A stretch of 64,000 nucleotides of DNA from Campylobacter pinnipediorum subsp. caledonicus (GCF_002022005.1 NZ_CP017258.1:124001-188000); one strand, 5' to 3'; numbered from the stretch's first letter, positions 16,891-26,453 are shown. Notes: generated from the sequence alone by a model not told the origin. Numbers and translations: made by a program.

Positions 16891-17574
16891 ATGATAATTT
16901 ACGGAAAACAACTATTTTTACATATTTTACAAAGACATCCAAAAAAACTTGAAGAGGTCTATCTAGCAAAAGATTGCGATAAGGCTTTATTTTCTCGTAT
17001 TTGTGGAACTGGTGCGATCATTAAGCGCGTTGATAACCAAAAGGCTCAGGCTTTGGCTCATGGAGGAAACCATCAAGGTCTTTTAGCTAAGGTTAGTGAG
17101 TTTGAATTTACTAATCTAAATGAGTTTAAAAAAATGAACTTTATAGTTTTGCTTTATGGTGTTAGCGATGTTGGCAATATAGGCGCGATACTTAGAACTG
17201 CTTACGGACTTGGTTGCGATGGTGTGATACTTGTGTCAAAAAGCATAAATATAGAAGGCGTGCTGCGTAGCAGTAGTGGTGCAGCATATGAGATACCTAT
17301 AGCCTTGTGTGATGATGGACTTAGCCTTATAAACGAATTAAAACAAATTGGCTTTTTTGTATATTCTACTGATAGTAATGGCAAAGATGTAAGAAAGGCC
17401 GAGTTTAGTAAAGAAAAAAAAGTTCTTATTATGGGAAGTGAGGGCGAAGGAATACCTCAAAAAGTTATTAAAAAAAGTGATGAGTGTATAGGTATAAAAT
17501 TAAAAAATAACTTTGATTCTTTAAATGTAAGTGCCTCTTTTGCGATAATTTGTGATAGGATTATAAATGAATGA
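16891..17574 (+). CDS. rlmB: SpoU/TrmH-family 23S rRNA 2'-O-methyltransferase (RlmB-like)
   Basis: This is a knotted (SPOUT) RNA methyltransferase. Motifs: MIIYGKQLFLHILQRHPKKL (substrate-binding N-domain), LYGVSDVGNIGAILRTAYGL (motif 1), LIMGSEGEGIP (motif 2) and SLNVSASFAIICDRI (motif 3). The N-terminal extension and overall length (227 residues from the ATG at 16891) fit RlmB, which makes Gm2251, but other TrmH-family targets are possible. A TTG at 16873 is in frame and would add six residues; neither start has a clear ribosome site. It overlaps the next gene by 8 bases. Confidence 0.85.
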   Translation: MIIYGKQLFLHILQRHPKKLEEVYLAKDCDKALFSRICGTGAIIKRVDNQKAQALAHGGNHQGLLAKVSEFEFTNLNEFKKMNFIVLLYGVSDVGNIGAILRTAYGLGCDGVILVSKSINIEGVLRSSSGAAYEIPIALCDDGLSLINELKQIGFFVYSTDSNGKDVRKAEFSKEKKVLIMGSEGEGIPQKVIKKSDECIGIKLKNNFDSLNVSASFAIICDRIINE

Positions 17575-18625
17575 TTTAAATATTTTAAAAGATGTTGGAT
17601 TGAAAGAAGTTTCAAGGAAAACTTATATAGGAAGAGAATTTCTAGAACATATAGTAAATAAAGACTATGAAAAGCTAACTCATGTAAATGTCAATGGTTA
17701 TATAAAAATTTTACAGCGTGAATATGGCATTGATCTTAGTGAGTGGATACAAGAGTATGAACAGTATTGTAAAGACAATAAAATAAATGAAGCCTTAAGA
17801 ACAAAGGTTGACCCAAAGCTTAAATCATATACAGGTAGTGGTGTTGGTACAAATAATGTATCGGGTAGCTCTCTTGGGTGGCTCTTATGGCTTTTGATAT
17901 TTATTGTTTTTATTGTGGCTTCCTATTTTTTAGACGCATACAAATATATAGAGTCTTTGCCTGATATTTTTGAGGATAAAAATAGAAGTGTCGTTTATTC
18001 TGATTCTAGTGTAGTGCAAGAGGTCTCTAAAAATATTAGTGTTACACAAGAAAATGTAAATATACCAGCTACAAATAAAAACAAAGAACAAAACATTAGT
18101 GTAGAAATTTCATTTGAACAACAAAATACGAAAGCTTTAAATGATATATCTTCTAATAGTACTGATAATAATTTAAGCAAAGAAGAGTTTGAAGATAATT
18201 TAAATCCAGAAGAAGTATTATCTAAAACTGATATGGCAACAGAAGAAATCAAAAACGAAAGCGATTTAAATGCTACGTTGGTATCTGAAACAAATGAAGA
18301 TGGGCTAAAAAAAGAATACGAGATGGGAACTTTTCTTGCTAAAGGAAAAAATGGTTATATTGTTCCAAAAAGTAAAGTTTGGATAGGCGTTATTGACCTA
18401 AAAAATAAAACCAAAAAATCATCTACTGTATCTGAAAGATATGACTTGGATTTAACCGGAGAAAAACTAATAGTTTGCGGAAATGGAAATATTGCAATAC
18501 ATATTGATGATGAGCAAAAAACTTTTGATCCAGGTCGTGCTGCAAGATTTTTAATAAAAGATGGTGATATTAGATTTTTGACATATGATGAGTTTTTGAG
18601 CTTAAATGGCGGTAAATCGTGGTAA
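17567..18625 (+). CDS. single-pass membrane protein with RodZ-like architecture
   Basis: This 352-residue protein has three parts. Residues 1-85 resemble the cytosolic helix-turn-helix (HTH_25) domain of RodZ: LKEVSRKTYIGREFLEHIVN, then KLTHVNVNGYIKILQREYGI. Residues 104-123 form one membrane helix (WLLWLLIFIVFIVASYFL). A long acidic Asn/Ser/Glu-rich linker (130-255) leads to a beta-rich periplasmic domain (about 260-345: VPKSKVWIGVIDLKNKTKKS, RYDLDLTGEKLIVCGNGNIA). RodZ links MreB to the wall machinery. The matching C. jejuni gene is, as I recall, only called a membrane protein. The similarity is my reading, not a search result. Confidence 0.6.
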   Translation: MNDLNILKDVGLKEVSRKTYIGREFLEHIVNKDYEKLTHVNVNGYIKILQREYGIDLSEWIQEYEQYCKDNKINEALRTKVDPKLKSYTGSGVGTNNVSGSSLGWLLWLLIFIVFIVASYFLDAYKYIESLPDIFEDKNRSVVYSDSSVVQEVSKNISVTQENVNIPATNKNKEQNISVEISFEQQNTKALNDISSNSTDNNLSKEEFEDNLNPEEVLSKTDMATEEIKNESDLNATLVSETNEDGLKKEYEMGTFLAKGKNGYIVPKSKVWIGVIDLKNKTKKSSTVSERYDLDLTGEKLIVCGNGNIAIHIDDEQKTFDPGRAARFLIKDGDIRFLTYDEFLSLNGGKSW

Positions 18626-19254
18626 AAATTATTGCTTATTTAGCAATATGTATAAATATAATAATAGCAGATAGCTATATTAATTTAAATTTTACTACTG
18701 ATAGTAATGTTTCTTCATCAATACTTGTAAAGAGTATAAATCAAAGCTTGGATGATATTAACTCTAGAGTTTTTAAGATAAATAAGTTTTCAAATAAAAA
18801 TCCATTCATCTACTCTGTAAGTGTTTGGAGAGATTATTCTGTGAATTTAAATGATATAAGGGGTGAGTTTTTAAAACATGGAATTGAAATTTTAAAAACT
18901 GAAATTTCTTTAAATGCTATAAATTTTACACTCAAAGTAGATAATTTGCATATGCAATTAAACGATATTGATTTTGAAAATGAAGTTTTTATCCAAAGAG
19001 GCAAATCTAATTATCTTATAAATTTACATGGTGCTTCAAAAGTGTTTATATACCCACAGGAAAAAAGCCAGTGGCTAGCACTTATTAGGATTTATGATAA
19101 GGATTTGAAATATATTACAACCATACAAGAAACAAAACCAGTTTCTGAAGTTACGTTTGATATTTTTGATGATTATTATTATGCTCTTGTTGGCGATAGT
19201 GTTGATGTAAGCAATATAAAAGGTGGGCTGATTTTAAAATTTATTAAGGAGTAG
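18619..19254 (+). CDS. periplasmic protein of unknown function
   Basis: This is a 211-residue protein with a short signal peptide (MVKIIAYLAICINIIIA, cut near DSY). The rest alternates short hydrophobic and polar strands and looks beta-rich (SQWLALIRIYDKDLKYITTI, VTFDIFDDYYYALVGD). The GTG start overlaps the preceding stop in the string GTGGTAA, so it is coupled to the RodZ-like gene. A periplasmic protein occupies this place in C. jejuni as I recall. A shared envelope role is inferred from coupling only. Confidence 0.7.
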   Translation: MVKIIAYLAICINIIIADSYINLNFTTDSNVSSSILVKSINQSLDDINSRVFKINKFSNKNPFIYSVSVWRDYSVNLNDIRGEFLKHGIEILKTEISLNAINFTLKVDNLHMQLNDIDFENEVFIQRGKSNYLINLHGASKVFIYPQEKSQWLALIRIYDKDLKYITTIQETKPVSEVTFDIFDDYYYALVGDSVDVSNIKGGLILKFIKE

Positions 19255-19259
19255 GCTTT

Positions 19260-19739
19260 ATGTTTGATGAGATTCGTTTCAATACAATTGAACGACTTCC
19301 AAATTATATTTTTGCTGAAGCTAATGCTATAAAAATGGCCGCAATAAGAAATGGTCAGGATATTATAGATTTTTTTATTGGAAATCCTAAAAGTAGAACT
19401 CTTCAACATATCGTAGATAAATTTTGCGAAAAAATAAATCAAGACAAAACTCATAGCTATTCGGTTTTGGTTGGAATTTATAAATTAAAATTAGCAATAA
19501 AGTTTTTATGAGAGATTGGTTGCTCTGTCAAAACAAGAGAGATTTTATATCATATCCGATATAGCGACTTTTGATAGATATAAAACACCAATTTTGACAA
19601 ATGGCTGTGTTGCTGTAAGCCCCAGAGTTGGTTTTGGTAAAGTTGGTGGCAGCTATCTAAAAATAGCTTTATAGAAAATGAAAATATAATAAGACAAGTA
19701 GTAAGAAATATAAAAAAATATTTAAAAGAGTTTGAATGA
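19260..19739 (+). pseudogene. decayed PLP-dependent class I/II aminotransferase
   Basis: This is the remnant of an aminotransferase gene normally of about 400 codons, which precedes hom in C. jejuni as I recall. Three fragments remain: the N-terminus MFDEIRFNTIERLPNYIFAE to about YKLKLAI (19260 to about 19500), then in another frame FYERLVALSKQERFYIISDI (from 19504) joined to RYKTPILTNGCVAVSPRVGF and SYLKIAL, ending at TAG 19672-19674, then in a third frame ENENIIRQVVRNIKKYLKEF to the TGA at 19737-19739. The central region with the PLP lysine is deleted. The terminal TGA still overlaps the hom ATG as in an intact operon. Confidence 0.9.
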
Positions 19740-21007
19740 ATATAGCAGTTTTAGGTGTAGGAACAGTTGGGGAACAGGTTGTAAAGATATTACAAGAGCA
19801 TAAAGATCTTATATTTGCAAGATCTGGCAAAGAGATAAATCCTGTTGTTGGAGTTGTAAAAAATTTAGAAAAAAACAGAGATGTAAATATAGAGCTTACT
19901 GATGATTTGGACTCTGTTTTAAACAGAACGGATATAGATGTTTATGTTGAGCTTATGGGTGGCATAGATAAATCATACGAAGTTGTAAAATATGCTTTGC
20001 AAAATAAAAAAGCTGTAGTTACAGCAAATAAAGCGCTTTTAGCTTATTATAGGTATGAGCTTCAAAAGATAGCTGGTGAAACTCCTTTTGGCTTTGAAGC
20101 TAGTGTCGCTGGTGCTATACCTATTATAAAATCTTTAAGAGAAGGTCTTAGTGCAAATAATATATGCTCTATAGAGGGCATAATGAACGGAACTAGCAAC
20201 TATATCCTTACATCTATGATGAAAGGCGATACTGATTTTGCTGAGGCTCTTAAAAAAGCTCAAGAGCTTGGTTATGCAGAGGCTGATCCGACATTTGATA
20301 TAGGTGGTTTTGATGCAGCACATAAGCTTTTAATACTTGCAAGTATAGCTTATGGTATCGATGCTAAACCAGAGGATATTTTGATAGAGGGAATTGACCG
20401 CATAAATAGAGCAGATATATTTTTTGTTAATGATTTTGAATACACGATAAAACTTTTAGGGATAGCGAAAAAAGTTGGAAACAAGGTAGAATTGAGAGTT
20501 CATCCTACGCTAATACCAAAAAATAAAATGTTAGCAAAAGTTGATGGTGTAATGAATGCTATAAGTGTTATAAGTGATTGTGCTGGAGAGAGTATGCTTT
20601 ATGGTGCTGGAGCTGGTGGAAAAGCCACAGCAAGTGCTGTTATAAGTGATTTGATAGATATAGCCAGAGGCACAAATTTGCCTATGTTAGGATATAAAGA
20701 GCCACAAAAAGCAGGTAACTTTGAACTTTTACAAAAAGATCAGATACAAACAAAGTATTATTTTAGGCTTGAAGTTGAAGATAAAGTAGGTGTTTTAGCA
20801 ACCATAACTAATATTATGAGTCAAAATAATCTATCAGTAGATAGCTTTTTGCAAAAACCGCATTTGATTTCAGATGATGATAATATGGCAACGCTATTTT
20901 TTATAACTCATACTAGTTATGAATCTGATGTAAATAATTTTATAGATTTAGTAAAAAAAGAAAGTTTTATAAAAGCCGAACCTTTTATGATGAGAATAGA
21001 GGAGTAG
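19736..21007 (+). CDS. hom: homoserine dehydrogenase
   Basis: Hom reduces aspartate semialdehyde to homoserine, on the path to threonine and methionine. The N-terminal NAD(P) domain has MNIAVLGVGTVGEQVVKILQ. The catalytic domain has VTANKALLAYY, GFEASVAGAIPIIKSLREGL, IEGIMNGTSNYIL and EADPTFDIGGFDAAHKLLIL. A C-terminal ACT domain starts near residue 342 (RLEVEDKVGVLATITNIMSQ) for feedback control. The length of 423 is normal. The ATG overlaps the end of the decayed aminotransferase gene, so its translation may depend on ribosomes no longer arriving from upstream. Confidence 0.95.
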   Translation: MNIAVLGVGTVGEQVVKILQEHKDLIFARSGKEINPVVGVVKNLEKNRDVNIELTDDLDSVLNRTDIDVYVELMGGIDKSYEVVKYALQNKKAVVTANKALLAYYRYELQKIAGETPFGFEASVAGAIPIIKSLREGLSANNICSIEGIMNGTSNYILTSMMKGDTDFAEALKKAQELGYAEADPTFDIGGFDAAHKLLILASIAYGIDAKPEDILIEGIDRINRADIFFVNDFEYTIKLLGIAKKVGNKVELRVHPTLIPKNKMLAKVDGVMNAISVISDCAGESMLYGAGAGGKATASAVISDLIDIARGTNLPMLGYKEPQKAGNFELLQKDQIQTKYYFRLEVEDKVGVLATITNIMSQNNLSVDSFLQKPHLISDDDNMATLFFITHTSYESDVNNFIDLVKKESFIKAEPFMMRIEE

Positions 21008-21346
21008 TTGGGACTAAAAGAGTATCTTTTTGGAAAAACAAGCGAAGATAAGGCTTGTGAATACCTGAAAGGCTTAGGGTTTAAAATTTTAGAAAGAAAT
21101 TTTCATTCGAAATTTGGTGAGATAGACATAATTGCCATAGATGAAAATTCTATAGTTTCTTTTGTTGAGGTAAAGGCTAGTGAAAAATATGATGCTGCAT
21201 TTAGACTAACAAAGGGAAAAATGGATAAAATTATAAAAACAATAAATTATTATTTGATGATAAATAAACTTGAGTATGATTTTGAGATAAGTTTTATTAT
21301 TATTAATGGAGGTGAAATCAAATTAATAAGAAATATTAGTTTATAA
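21008..21346 (+). CDS. yraN: YraN-family (UPF0102) predicted nuclease
   Basis: This is a 112-residue PD-(D/E)XK-fold protein. The nuclease core is visible in ERNFHSKFGEIDIIAIDENS and VSFVEVKASEKYDAAF, with the Asp of GEID and the Glu and Lys of FVEVK as metal-site residues. The function in the cell is not established. The start is TTG directly after the hom stop (GAGGAGTAGTTG), so it is part of the hom unit. Confidence 0.88.
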   Translation: MGLKEYLFGKTSEDKACEYLKGLGFKILERNFHSKFGEIDIIAIDENSIVSFVEVKASEKYDAAFRLTKGKMDKIIKTINYYLMINKLEYDFEISFIIINGGEIKLIRNISL

Positions 21347-21382
21347 AAATTATTATTTATATAAGATTTAAAATTTTTTGTG

Positions 21383-21388
21383 TATAAT
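21383..21388 (+). promoter_or_regulatory. -10 element for trxA
   Basis: TATAAT preceded by TTTTTTGTG gives a strong extended -10 in the Campylobacter style, about 30 bases before the trxA ATG. It lies in the 71-base gap after yraN. Confidence 0.7.
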
Positions 21389-21417
21389 GGTGTTAAAATT
21401 ATTTTAAGGAGATAAAA

Positions 21418-21732
21418 ATGGGAAAATACATAGAACTTACATCAGAGAATTTTGATGTTGCAAAAGAGGGAGTTGCTTTGGTTGATTTTTGGGCACCTTG
21501 GTGTGGACCTTGCAGAATGTTAGCTCCTGTTATAGATGAATTGGCTGAGGAGTTTGATGGAAAAGCAAAAATTTGCAAGGTTAATACCGATGAAGTTCAA
21601 GAACTTGCTGTTGAGTATGGCATAAGATCAATCCCTACAATACTATTTTTTAAAGATGGCGAAGTTGTTGAGCAAATGGTAGGTGCTCAGTCAAAACAAG
21701 CTCTTGTAAGTAAGTTAAACTCACTTCTTTAA
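21418..21732 (+). CDS. trxA: thioredoxin 1
   Basis: This is a cytosolic dithiol-disulfide carrier of 104 residues. The active site is [10 protein letters not shown] with Cys29 and Cys32, and the cis-proline loop is [10 protein letters not shown]. The ribosome site AAGGAGA precedes the ATG. It forms a unit with the next gene (1-base overlap) and trxB, its reductase. Confidence 0.97.
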   Translation: MGKYIELTSENFDVAKEGVALVDFWAPWCGPCRMLAPVIDELAEEFDGKAKICKVNTDEVQELAVEYGIRSIPTILFFKDGEVVEQMVGAQSKQALVSKLNSLL

Positions 21733-22175
21733 TGAAAAAAACAAATAGAGGAAATCTTTTTCCTCTAACATATGTTTTTGCTTCGTTTTTTGGTGCTGCC
21801 ATGATTGCTGGTGTGTTTGCATACAACAATTATCGTTTTTCACAATATAAATTTATTGATTTTTCTGAATTGCTTTTTTATGAACAAGGAGATATATTTG
21901 TTCCAAACAATGATGAATATATGCTTGTTGTTTACAGTTCAAATCAGTCAAATTTTTCAAAATTTGAAAACAATTTAAATATCAAAACCATAGCGATTGA
22001 TATAATGCAAAAAAAACGTGAAAACAAATCAAATATAAGTTATATAAGCTCTGATATAAACACTATTTTAAAACTTTTAAATACATTCAATATCACAAGT
22101 ATTCCAAGTAGCGTTAAGATAGTTCATCAAAAAAATCAGATTTATAAACAAGACTCAAAAATAAATAAAATTTAA
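21732..22175 (+). CDS. membrane-anchored thioredoxin-like protein without cysteines
   Basis: This is a 147-residue protein with one N-terminal membrane helix (LTYVFASFFGAAMIAGVFAY). The soluble part has a thioredoxin-like layout: YMLVVYSSNQSNFSKFENNL where strand beta and CxxC would be, then INTILKLLNTFNITSIPSSV with the SIPS cis-proline loop, matching IRSIPT of TrxA. There is no cysteine anywhere in the protein, so it cannot do redox chemistry itself. It lies between trxA (TAATG overlap) and trxB. The fold assignment is inference from motif spacing. Confidence 0.55.
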   Translation: MKKTNRGNLFPLTYVFASFFGAAMIAGVFAYNNYRFSQYKFIDFSELLFYEQGDIFVPNNDEYMLVVYSSNQSNFSKFENNLNIKTIAIDIMQKKRENKSNISYISSDINTILKLLNTFNITSIPSSVKIVHQKNQIYKQDSKINKI

Positions 22176-22190
22176 TCAAAGGAAATAAAT

Positions 22191-23129
22191 ATGCTTGATT
22201 TAGCTATTATAGGTGGTGGTCCAGCTGGTCTTAGTGCGGGGCTTTATGCAACTCGAGGCGGACTTAAAAATGTTGTAATGTTTGAAAAAGGTGAACCAGG
22301 TGGTCAAATAACATCTAGTTCTGAGATAGAAAACTATCCTGGACAAAAAAAACCTGGTGAGAGTGGTTTTGAGTTTATGAGTACATGGTTGGAACAATGT
22401 AGCCACTTTGGTCTAGTTAATAAATGGGCCAATGTTACTCAAGTTGTTCAAAATGAAGATAAAACTTTTACTATAAAATTAGATAATGGAGAAAGCGAAT
22501 TAGCAAAAGCTGTAATAGTTTGCACTGGTTCAACTCCTCGTAGAGCTGGTTTTGAAGGCGAAAATAAATTCTTTGGTAGAGGCGTAAGCACCTGTGCTAC
22601 TTGCGATGGATTTTTCTATAAAGATAAAGAGGTAGCTGTTTTAGGTGGTGGAGATACTGCTATTGAAGAGGCTTTATATTTATCAAATATTTGTTCAAAA
22701 GTTTATGTTGTTCATAGACGTGATGAGTTTAGAGCAGCTCCTATAACAGTTGAAAAAGCCAAGAAAAATGAAAAGATAGAGTTTATAACAAATGCAACAA
22801 TCAAAGAAGCATATGGTGATAATACCGGCTTAAATGGTATTGTTTTAAATACTCCTGATGGCGAAAAAGAGCTTGAAGTTCCTGGTATATTTACATTTGT
22901 TGGTCTTAATGTGAATAATGAGATTTTAAAGCAAGATGATGGAAGTTTTATATGCAAAATGGATCAAAACGGACAAGTTGAAGTTGATTTAAAAATGAAA
23001 ACAAGTGTAGATGGTCTTTTTGCTGCCGGTGATTTAAGAACTCAAGCCCCAAAACAAGTTGTTTCTGCTGCTGCTGATGGTGCGGTTGCTGCACTTAGTG
23101 TTTTAAGCTATATAGAGAGCTTGCATTAA
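22191..23129 (+). CDS. trxB: thioredoxin reductase
   Basis: This is an NADPH- and FAD-dependent flavoprotein that reduces TrxA. Features: FAD loop [20 protein letters not shown] (residues 7-26), redox pair Cys135/Cys138 in [17 protein letters not shown] loop [17 protein letters not shown], and the closing motif [20 protein letters not shown]. The length of 312 is normal. AAAGGAAATAA precedes the ATG. Confidence 0.95.
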   Translation: MLDLAIIGGGPAGLSAGLYATRGGLKNVVMFEKGEPGGQITSSSEIENYPGQKKPGESGFEFMSTWLEQCSHFGLVNKWANVTQVVQNEDKTFTIKLDNGESELAKAVIVCTGSTPRRAGFEGENKFFGRGVSTCATCDGFFYKDKEVAVLGGGDTAIEEALYLSNICSKVYVVHRRDEFRAAPITVEKAKKNEKIEFITNATIKEAYGDNTGLNGIVLNTPDGEKELEVPGIFTFVGLNVNNEILKQDDGSFICKMDQNGQVEVDLKMKTSVDGLFAAGDLRTQAPKQVVSAAADGAVAALSVLSYIESLH

Positions 23130-23144
23130 GATTTAAATTTTAAT

Positions 23145-23172
23145 AGCCGGGTTTGGGATTTAAAATCCGGCT
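23145..23172. terminator. bidirectional terminator between trxB and accA
   Basis: The stem AGCCGGGTTT pairs with AAATCCGGCT (10 pairs, one G-T) around an 8-base loop and is followed by CTTTTTATT on the plus strand. It lies between convergent trxB and accA. Confidence 0.8.
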
Positions 23173-23174
23173 TT

Positions 23175-24110
23175 TTATTCTTCGTATGCACCTATGGATA
23201 AAATTTTATCCATTCTAATTTTAACTAGTTCATCTTTATCTATCTTGCTTAATTCTTCTAATTGATTTAAGAAATAGTTTCCTAGCTCTTTTGCGGCATC
23301 TACTTTGTTTCTGTGTGCTCCATTGATAGGTTCATTGATGACATCATCAATAAGATTTAGTTTTTTTAAATCATCGGCTGTTATTTTCATGGCTTTTGTT
23401 GCTTGTTCTTGTTTGCTAGGATCGTTCCATAAGATAGCAGCACATCCCTCTGGAGATATTACCGAAAATATAGAGTTTTTCATCATTGCAAGTTTATCAG
23501 CAACTCCTATAGCTAAAGCTCCACCGCTTCCGCCTTCTCCTATAACTACAGCTATGGTTATGGTTTTTAAATTTGCAAACTCAAAAAGATTTTTAGCTAT
23601 TGCTTCGCTTTGACCGCGTTCTTCTGCCCCTATTCCAGGATAGGCACCTGGTGTGTCTATTAGGAACAGTATAGGTAGATTAAACTTTTCTGCCATTTTA
23701 GCAACTCTTAAAGCTTTTCTGTAACCTTCAGGATTTGGCATACCAAAGTTTCTTTTTAATTTATTCTTTGTGCCTCTGCCTTTTTGTTCGCCTATAACAA
23801 CGACTTTTTTACCACTTAAATATCCTATAAAACAAACTATTGCGGGATCATCACGAAATGCTCTATCTCCATGAATTTCATAATAATCAGATAGCAATAA
23901 TCTCACATAGTCTATAGCGTATGGTCTGTCTGGATGTCTTGCAAGTTGCAAACGTTGATATTCATTTAAATTCTTATAAACTTTTGCAACTTCTTTTTCT
24001 AAGTTTTTATTTAAAATTTCAACGGCATGTTCATCGCCGCGTATTTTGGCTGTAGCGATATCATCATCTATTTGTTTGATATTTTTTTCAAAATCTAAAT
24101 AGCTTGACAT
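23175..24110 (-). CDS. accA: acetyl-CoA carboxylase carboxyltransferase subunit alpha
   Basis: AccA pairs with AccD to transfer carboxyl from biotin to acetyl-CoA, making malonyl-CoA. It has 311 residues. Family features: [80 protein letters not shown] and [20 protein letters not shown]. accD is not in this window. It is the last gene of the fatty-acid unit fabF-accA, 14 bases after fabF. Confidence 0.96.
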   Translation of the reverse strand: MSSYLDFEKNIKQIDDDIATAKIRGDEHAVEILNKNLEKEVAKVYKNLNEYQRLQLARHPDRPYAIDYVRLLLSDYYEIHGDRAFRDDPAIVCFIGYLSGKKVVVIGEQKGRGTKNKLKRNFGMPNPEGYRKALRVAKMAEKFNLPILFLIDTPGAYPGIGAEERGQSEAIAKNLFEFANLKTITIAVVIGEGGSGGALAIGVADKLAMMKNSIFSVISPEGCAAILWNDPSKQEQATKAMKITADDLKKLNLIDDVINEPINGAHRNKVDAAKELGNYFLNQLEELSKIDKDELVKIRMDKILSIGAYEE

Positions 24111-24124
24111 TGCTAAATCCTTTT

Positions 24125-25342
24125 TTAATCTAGTTTTTTAAATATAATAGAACCATTTGTGCCGCCAAAACCGAAAGAGTTACTCATAACAACTTTTAAG
24201 TCAGCTTTTCTAGCTACATTTGGAACATAGTCAAGATCACAATCAGGATCTTTTGTTGTTTGGTTTATAGTTGGAGGTATAATGCTATCTCTTATCGCCA
24301 TGATTGATATAACAGCCTCTATAGCACCTGCTCCACCTAAACAATGTCCAGTTTGCCCTTTAGTTGAGGTTACAGGAGGACATTTATCTTTAAATACCTC
24401 TTTTAACGCAGCTGTTTCATTTTTGTCATTAACTGGTGTTGATGTTCCGTGAGCATTTACGTAATCAATCTTTATCTCTTCTCCAGCCATTTGTATAGCT
24501 TGTCTCATAGCATTTACAGGACCTTCAAGAGATGGAGCTGTTATGTGGTGTGCATCACCGCTTTCTCCAAAACCAACTATTTCAGCATATATTTTTGCAC
24601 CTCTAGCCTTAGCACTTTCAAGCTCTTCTAAAACTAAAGCACCAGCACCTTCTCCTATTATAAATCCATCTCTGTCTGCATCAAATGGTCTTGATGCAAG
24701 TTCTGGCTCATCATTTCTTGTTGATAGCGCTTTCATAGCTGCAAATCCGCCAACTCCAGCACCGCATATGGTTGCCTCAGAGCCAATTGCCAACATTTGC
24801 TTCGCTTGTCCAAGCATTATGCACTTAGCAGCATGTGTTATAGCATGTGTGCCTGCTGCACAAGCTGTAACGCTAGATAGATTTGGTCCTTTAAGACCGT
24901 GATTGATAGAAACTATACCACCTAGCATATTAACAAGAGATGATGGGATAAAAAATGGTGAAATTTTTCTTGAACCCTTTTCTTCAAGGGTTACTGAGTT
25001 TTTTTGAATATTTGGCAATCCGCCTATTCCAGATGCTGAACTAACACCAAATCTAGTGGTGTCAAATCCTTCATCAAAATTTGCATCTTGCATTGCTTCT
25101 TTTGACGCTTTTATCCCAAGTTGTATGAAGCGATCCATTTTTTTTACTTCCTTTGCGTCAATCACACTTGTTGGCTCAAAGTCTGTTATTTCAGCTGCTA
25201 TTTGGACAGGAAAGTCACTAGCATCAAACGATGTTATCTTTTTTACACCAGTTTTTCCATCACAAATAGCCTTAAAAGAGCTTTCTTTATCAAGACCTAG
25301 TGAAGTTATCATTCCAATACCTGTTACTACAACTCGCTTCAA
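24125..25342 (-). CDS. fabF: beta-ketoacyl-ACP synthase II
   Basis: FabF condenses malonyl-ACP with acyl-ACP in fatty acid elongation. The active site is complete: Cys161 in [11 protein letters not shown], His in [12 protein letters not shown], and His in [17 protein letters not shown]. The C-terminal NSFGFGGTN loop is present. The length of 405 is slightly short but normal for Campylobacter. It lies 27 bases downstream of acpP. Confidence 0.96.
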   Translation of the reverse strand: MKRVVVTGIGMITSLGLDKESSFKAICDGKTGVKKITSFDASDFPVQIAAEITDFEPTSVIDAKEVKKMDRFIQLGIKASKEAMQDANFDEGFDTTRFGVSSASGIGGLPNIQKNSVTLEEKGSRKISPFFIPSSLVNMLGGIVSINHGLKGPNLSSVTACAAGTHAITHAAKCIMLGQAKQMLAIGSEATICGAGVGGFAAMKALSTRNDEPELASRPFDADRDGFIIGEGAGALVLEELESAKARGAKIYAEIVGFGESGDAHHITAPSLEGPVNAMRQAIQMAGEEIKIDYVNAHGTSTPVNDKNETAALKEVFKDKCPPVTSTKGQTGHCLGGAGAIEAVISIMAIRDSIIPPTINQTTKDPDCDLDYVPNVARKADLKVVMSNSFGFGGTNGSIIFKKLD

Positions 25343-25369
25343 TACTTCTCCTTTAATTTTTTGATTTTA

Positions 25370-25603
25370 TTACTTTCCTAGTTTTTCAATGTAAGTAACA
25401 ACATCAGAAATACTTATAAGCTTTTCAGCTTCACTATCAGGTATTTCAACTTCAAATTTCTCTTCAAGAGCCATTACTAATTCAACTACATCAAGAGAGT
25501 CTGCACCAAGGTCTTCTATTATTTTAGATTCCAATTTAACAGCATCAGGCTCAACGCTCAGTTGCTCCACTACAACATCTCTAACATCTTCAAAAATTGC
25601 CAT
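25370..25603 (-). CDS. acpP: acyl carrier protein
   Basis: This is a 77-residue acidic carrier protein. The phosphopantetheine serine is Ser36 in [20 protein letters not shown]. The start has AAGGAG 10 bases upstream (CTCCTT on plus at 25614-25619). The 106-base gap up to fabG holds AT-rich promoter-like sequence (minus strand TATATTATAAAATAAT), fitting the usual high expression of acpP. Confidence 0.97.
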   Translation of the reverse strand: MAIFEDVRDVVVEQLSVEPDAVKLESKIIEDLGADSLDVVELVMALEEKFEVEIPDSEAEKLISISDVVTYIEKLGK

Positions 25604-25709
25604 TTGTTTTTTCTCCTTATATAAAAATGGGTATTATTTTATAATATATAAGCTTTTGTTTATTTTAAATTGCGGATTAGCAACAAAAAATCAACATTAT
25701 ATTTTAGAC

Positions 25710-26453
25710 TTATACGTATAAGCCACCATTTACTTTTAATACTTCACCGGTTGTATAGCTTGAATAATCACTTAGTAAAAATGCTACAGCATTAGCAACT
25801 TCTTCTGGATTTCCAAGTCTTTTAAGCGGTATGCTATCAACATACGCTTTTTTAATCTCTTCGCTTAAAACAGCCGTCATTTCAGTTTGTATAAATCCAG
25901 GAGTTATGCAATTAAATCTAACATTTCTACTAGCACCTTCTTTTGCAAAACTTTTTGTCATAGCTATCATTCCGCCCTTGCTAGCTGAGTAATTAACTTG
26001 TCCAGCGTTACCAGTTTCTCCAACTATTGAAGCTATATTTACTACTGAACCAAATCTTTTTTTACTCATTACTTTCAAAGCTTCTCTTGAGCCTATAAAT
26101 GCTGATGTTAAGTTTGCATCTATTATGCTTGTAAACTCTTCTGTTTTCATTCTAAGGGCAAGTTTATCATTTGTGATACCAGCATTATTCACCAAATAGC
26201 TTAGCTCGCCATCGCTATCAATGATTAAATTTATACCTTTTATAAACTCATCTTCATCTGTTACATCAAATTTAATAACCGCTGCTTGTCCGCCATCTTT
26301 GTTTATCTCATTCATTAGCTCATCGGCAAGTTCTGGTTTTGAACGATAATTTATCCAAACTTTTAAACCCATTTTAGCTAAAACTCTTGCTATATCAGCG
26401 CCTATTCCACGACTAGCACCTGTTATAAGAACATTTTTTCCACTAAATTTCAT
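25710..26453 (-). CDS. fabG: 3-oxoacyl-ACP reductase FabG
   Basis: FabG is the NADPH-dependent reductase of fatty acid elongation. SDR motifs: ITGASRGIGADIARVLAKMG, LVNNAGITNDKLALRMK, Ser in NIASIVGETGNAGQVN, and YSASKGGMIAMTKS. The length of 247 is normal. It sits between gpmI and acpP, all leftward, which supports FabG rather than another SDR. Confidence 0.93.
   Translation of the reverse strand: MKFSGKNVLITGASRGIGADIARVLAKMGLKVWINYRSKPELADELMNEINKDGGQAAVIKFDVTDEDEFIKGINLIIDSDGELSYLVNNAGITNDKLALRMKTEEFTSIIDANLTSAFIGSREALKVMSKKRFGSVVNIASIVGETGNAGQVNYSASKGGMIAMTKSFAKEGASRNVRFNCITPGFIQTEMTAVLSEEIKKAYVDSIPLKRLGNPEEVANAVAFLLSDYSSYTTGEVLKVNGGLYV

Noticed and set aside
19260-19511. An independent 83-residue gene
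   Set aside because: It is the N-terminal fragment of an aminotransferase whose later fragments follow in other frames before hom.
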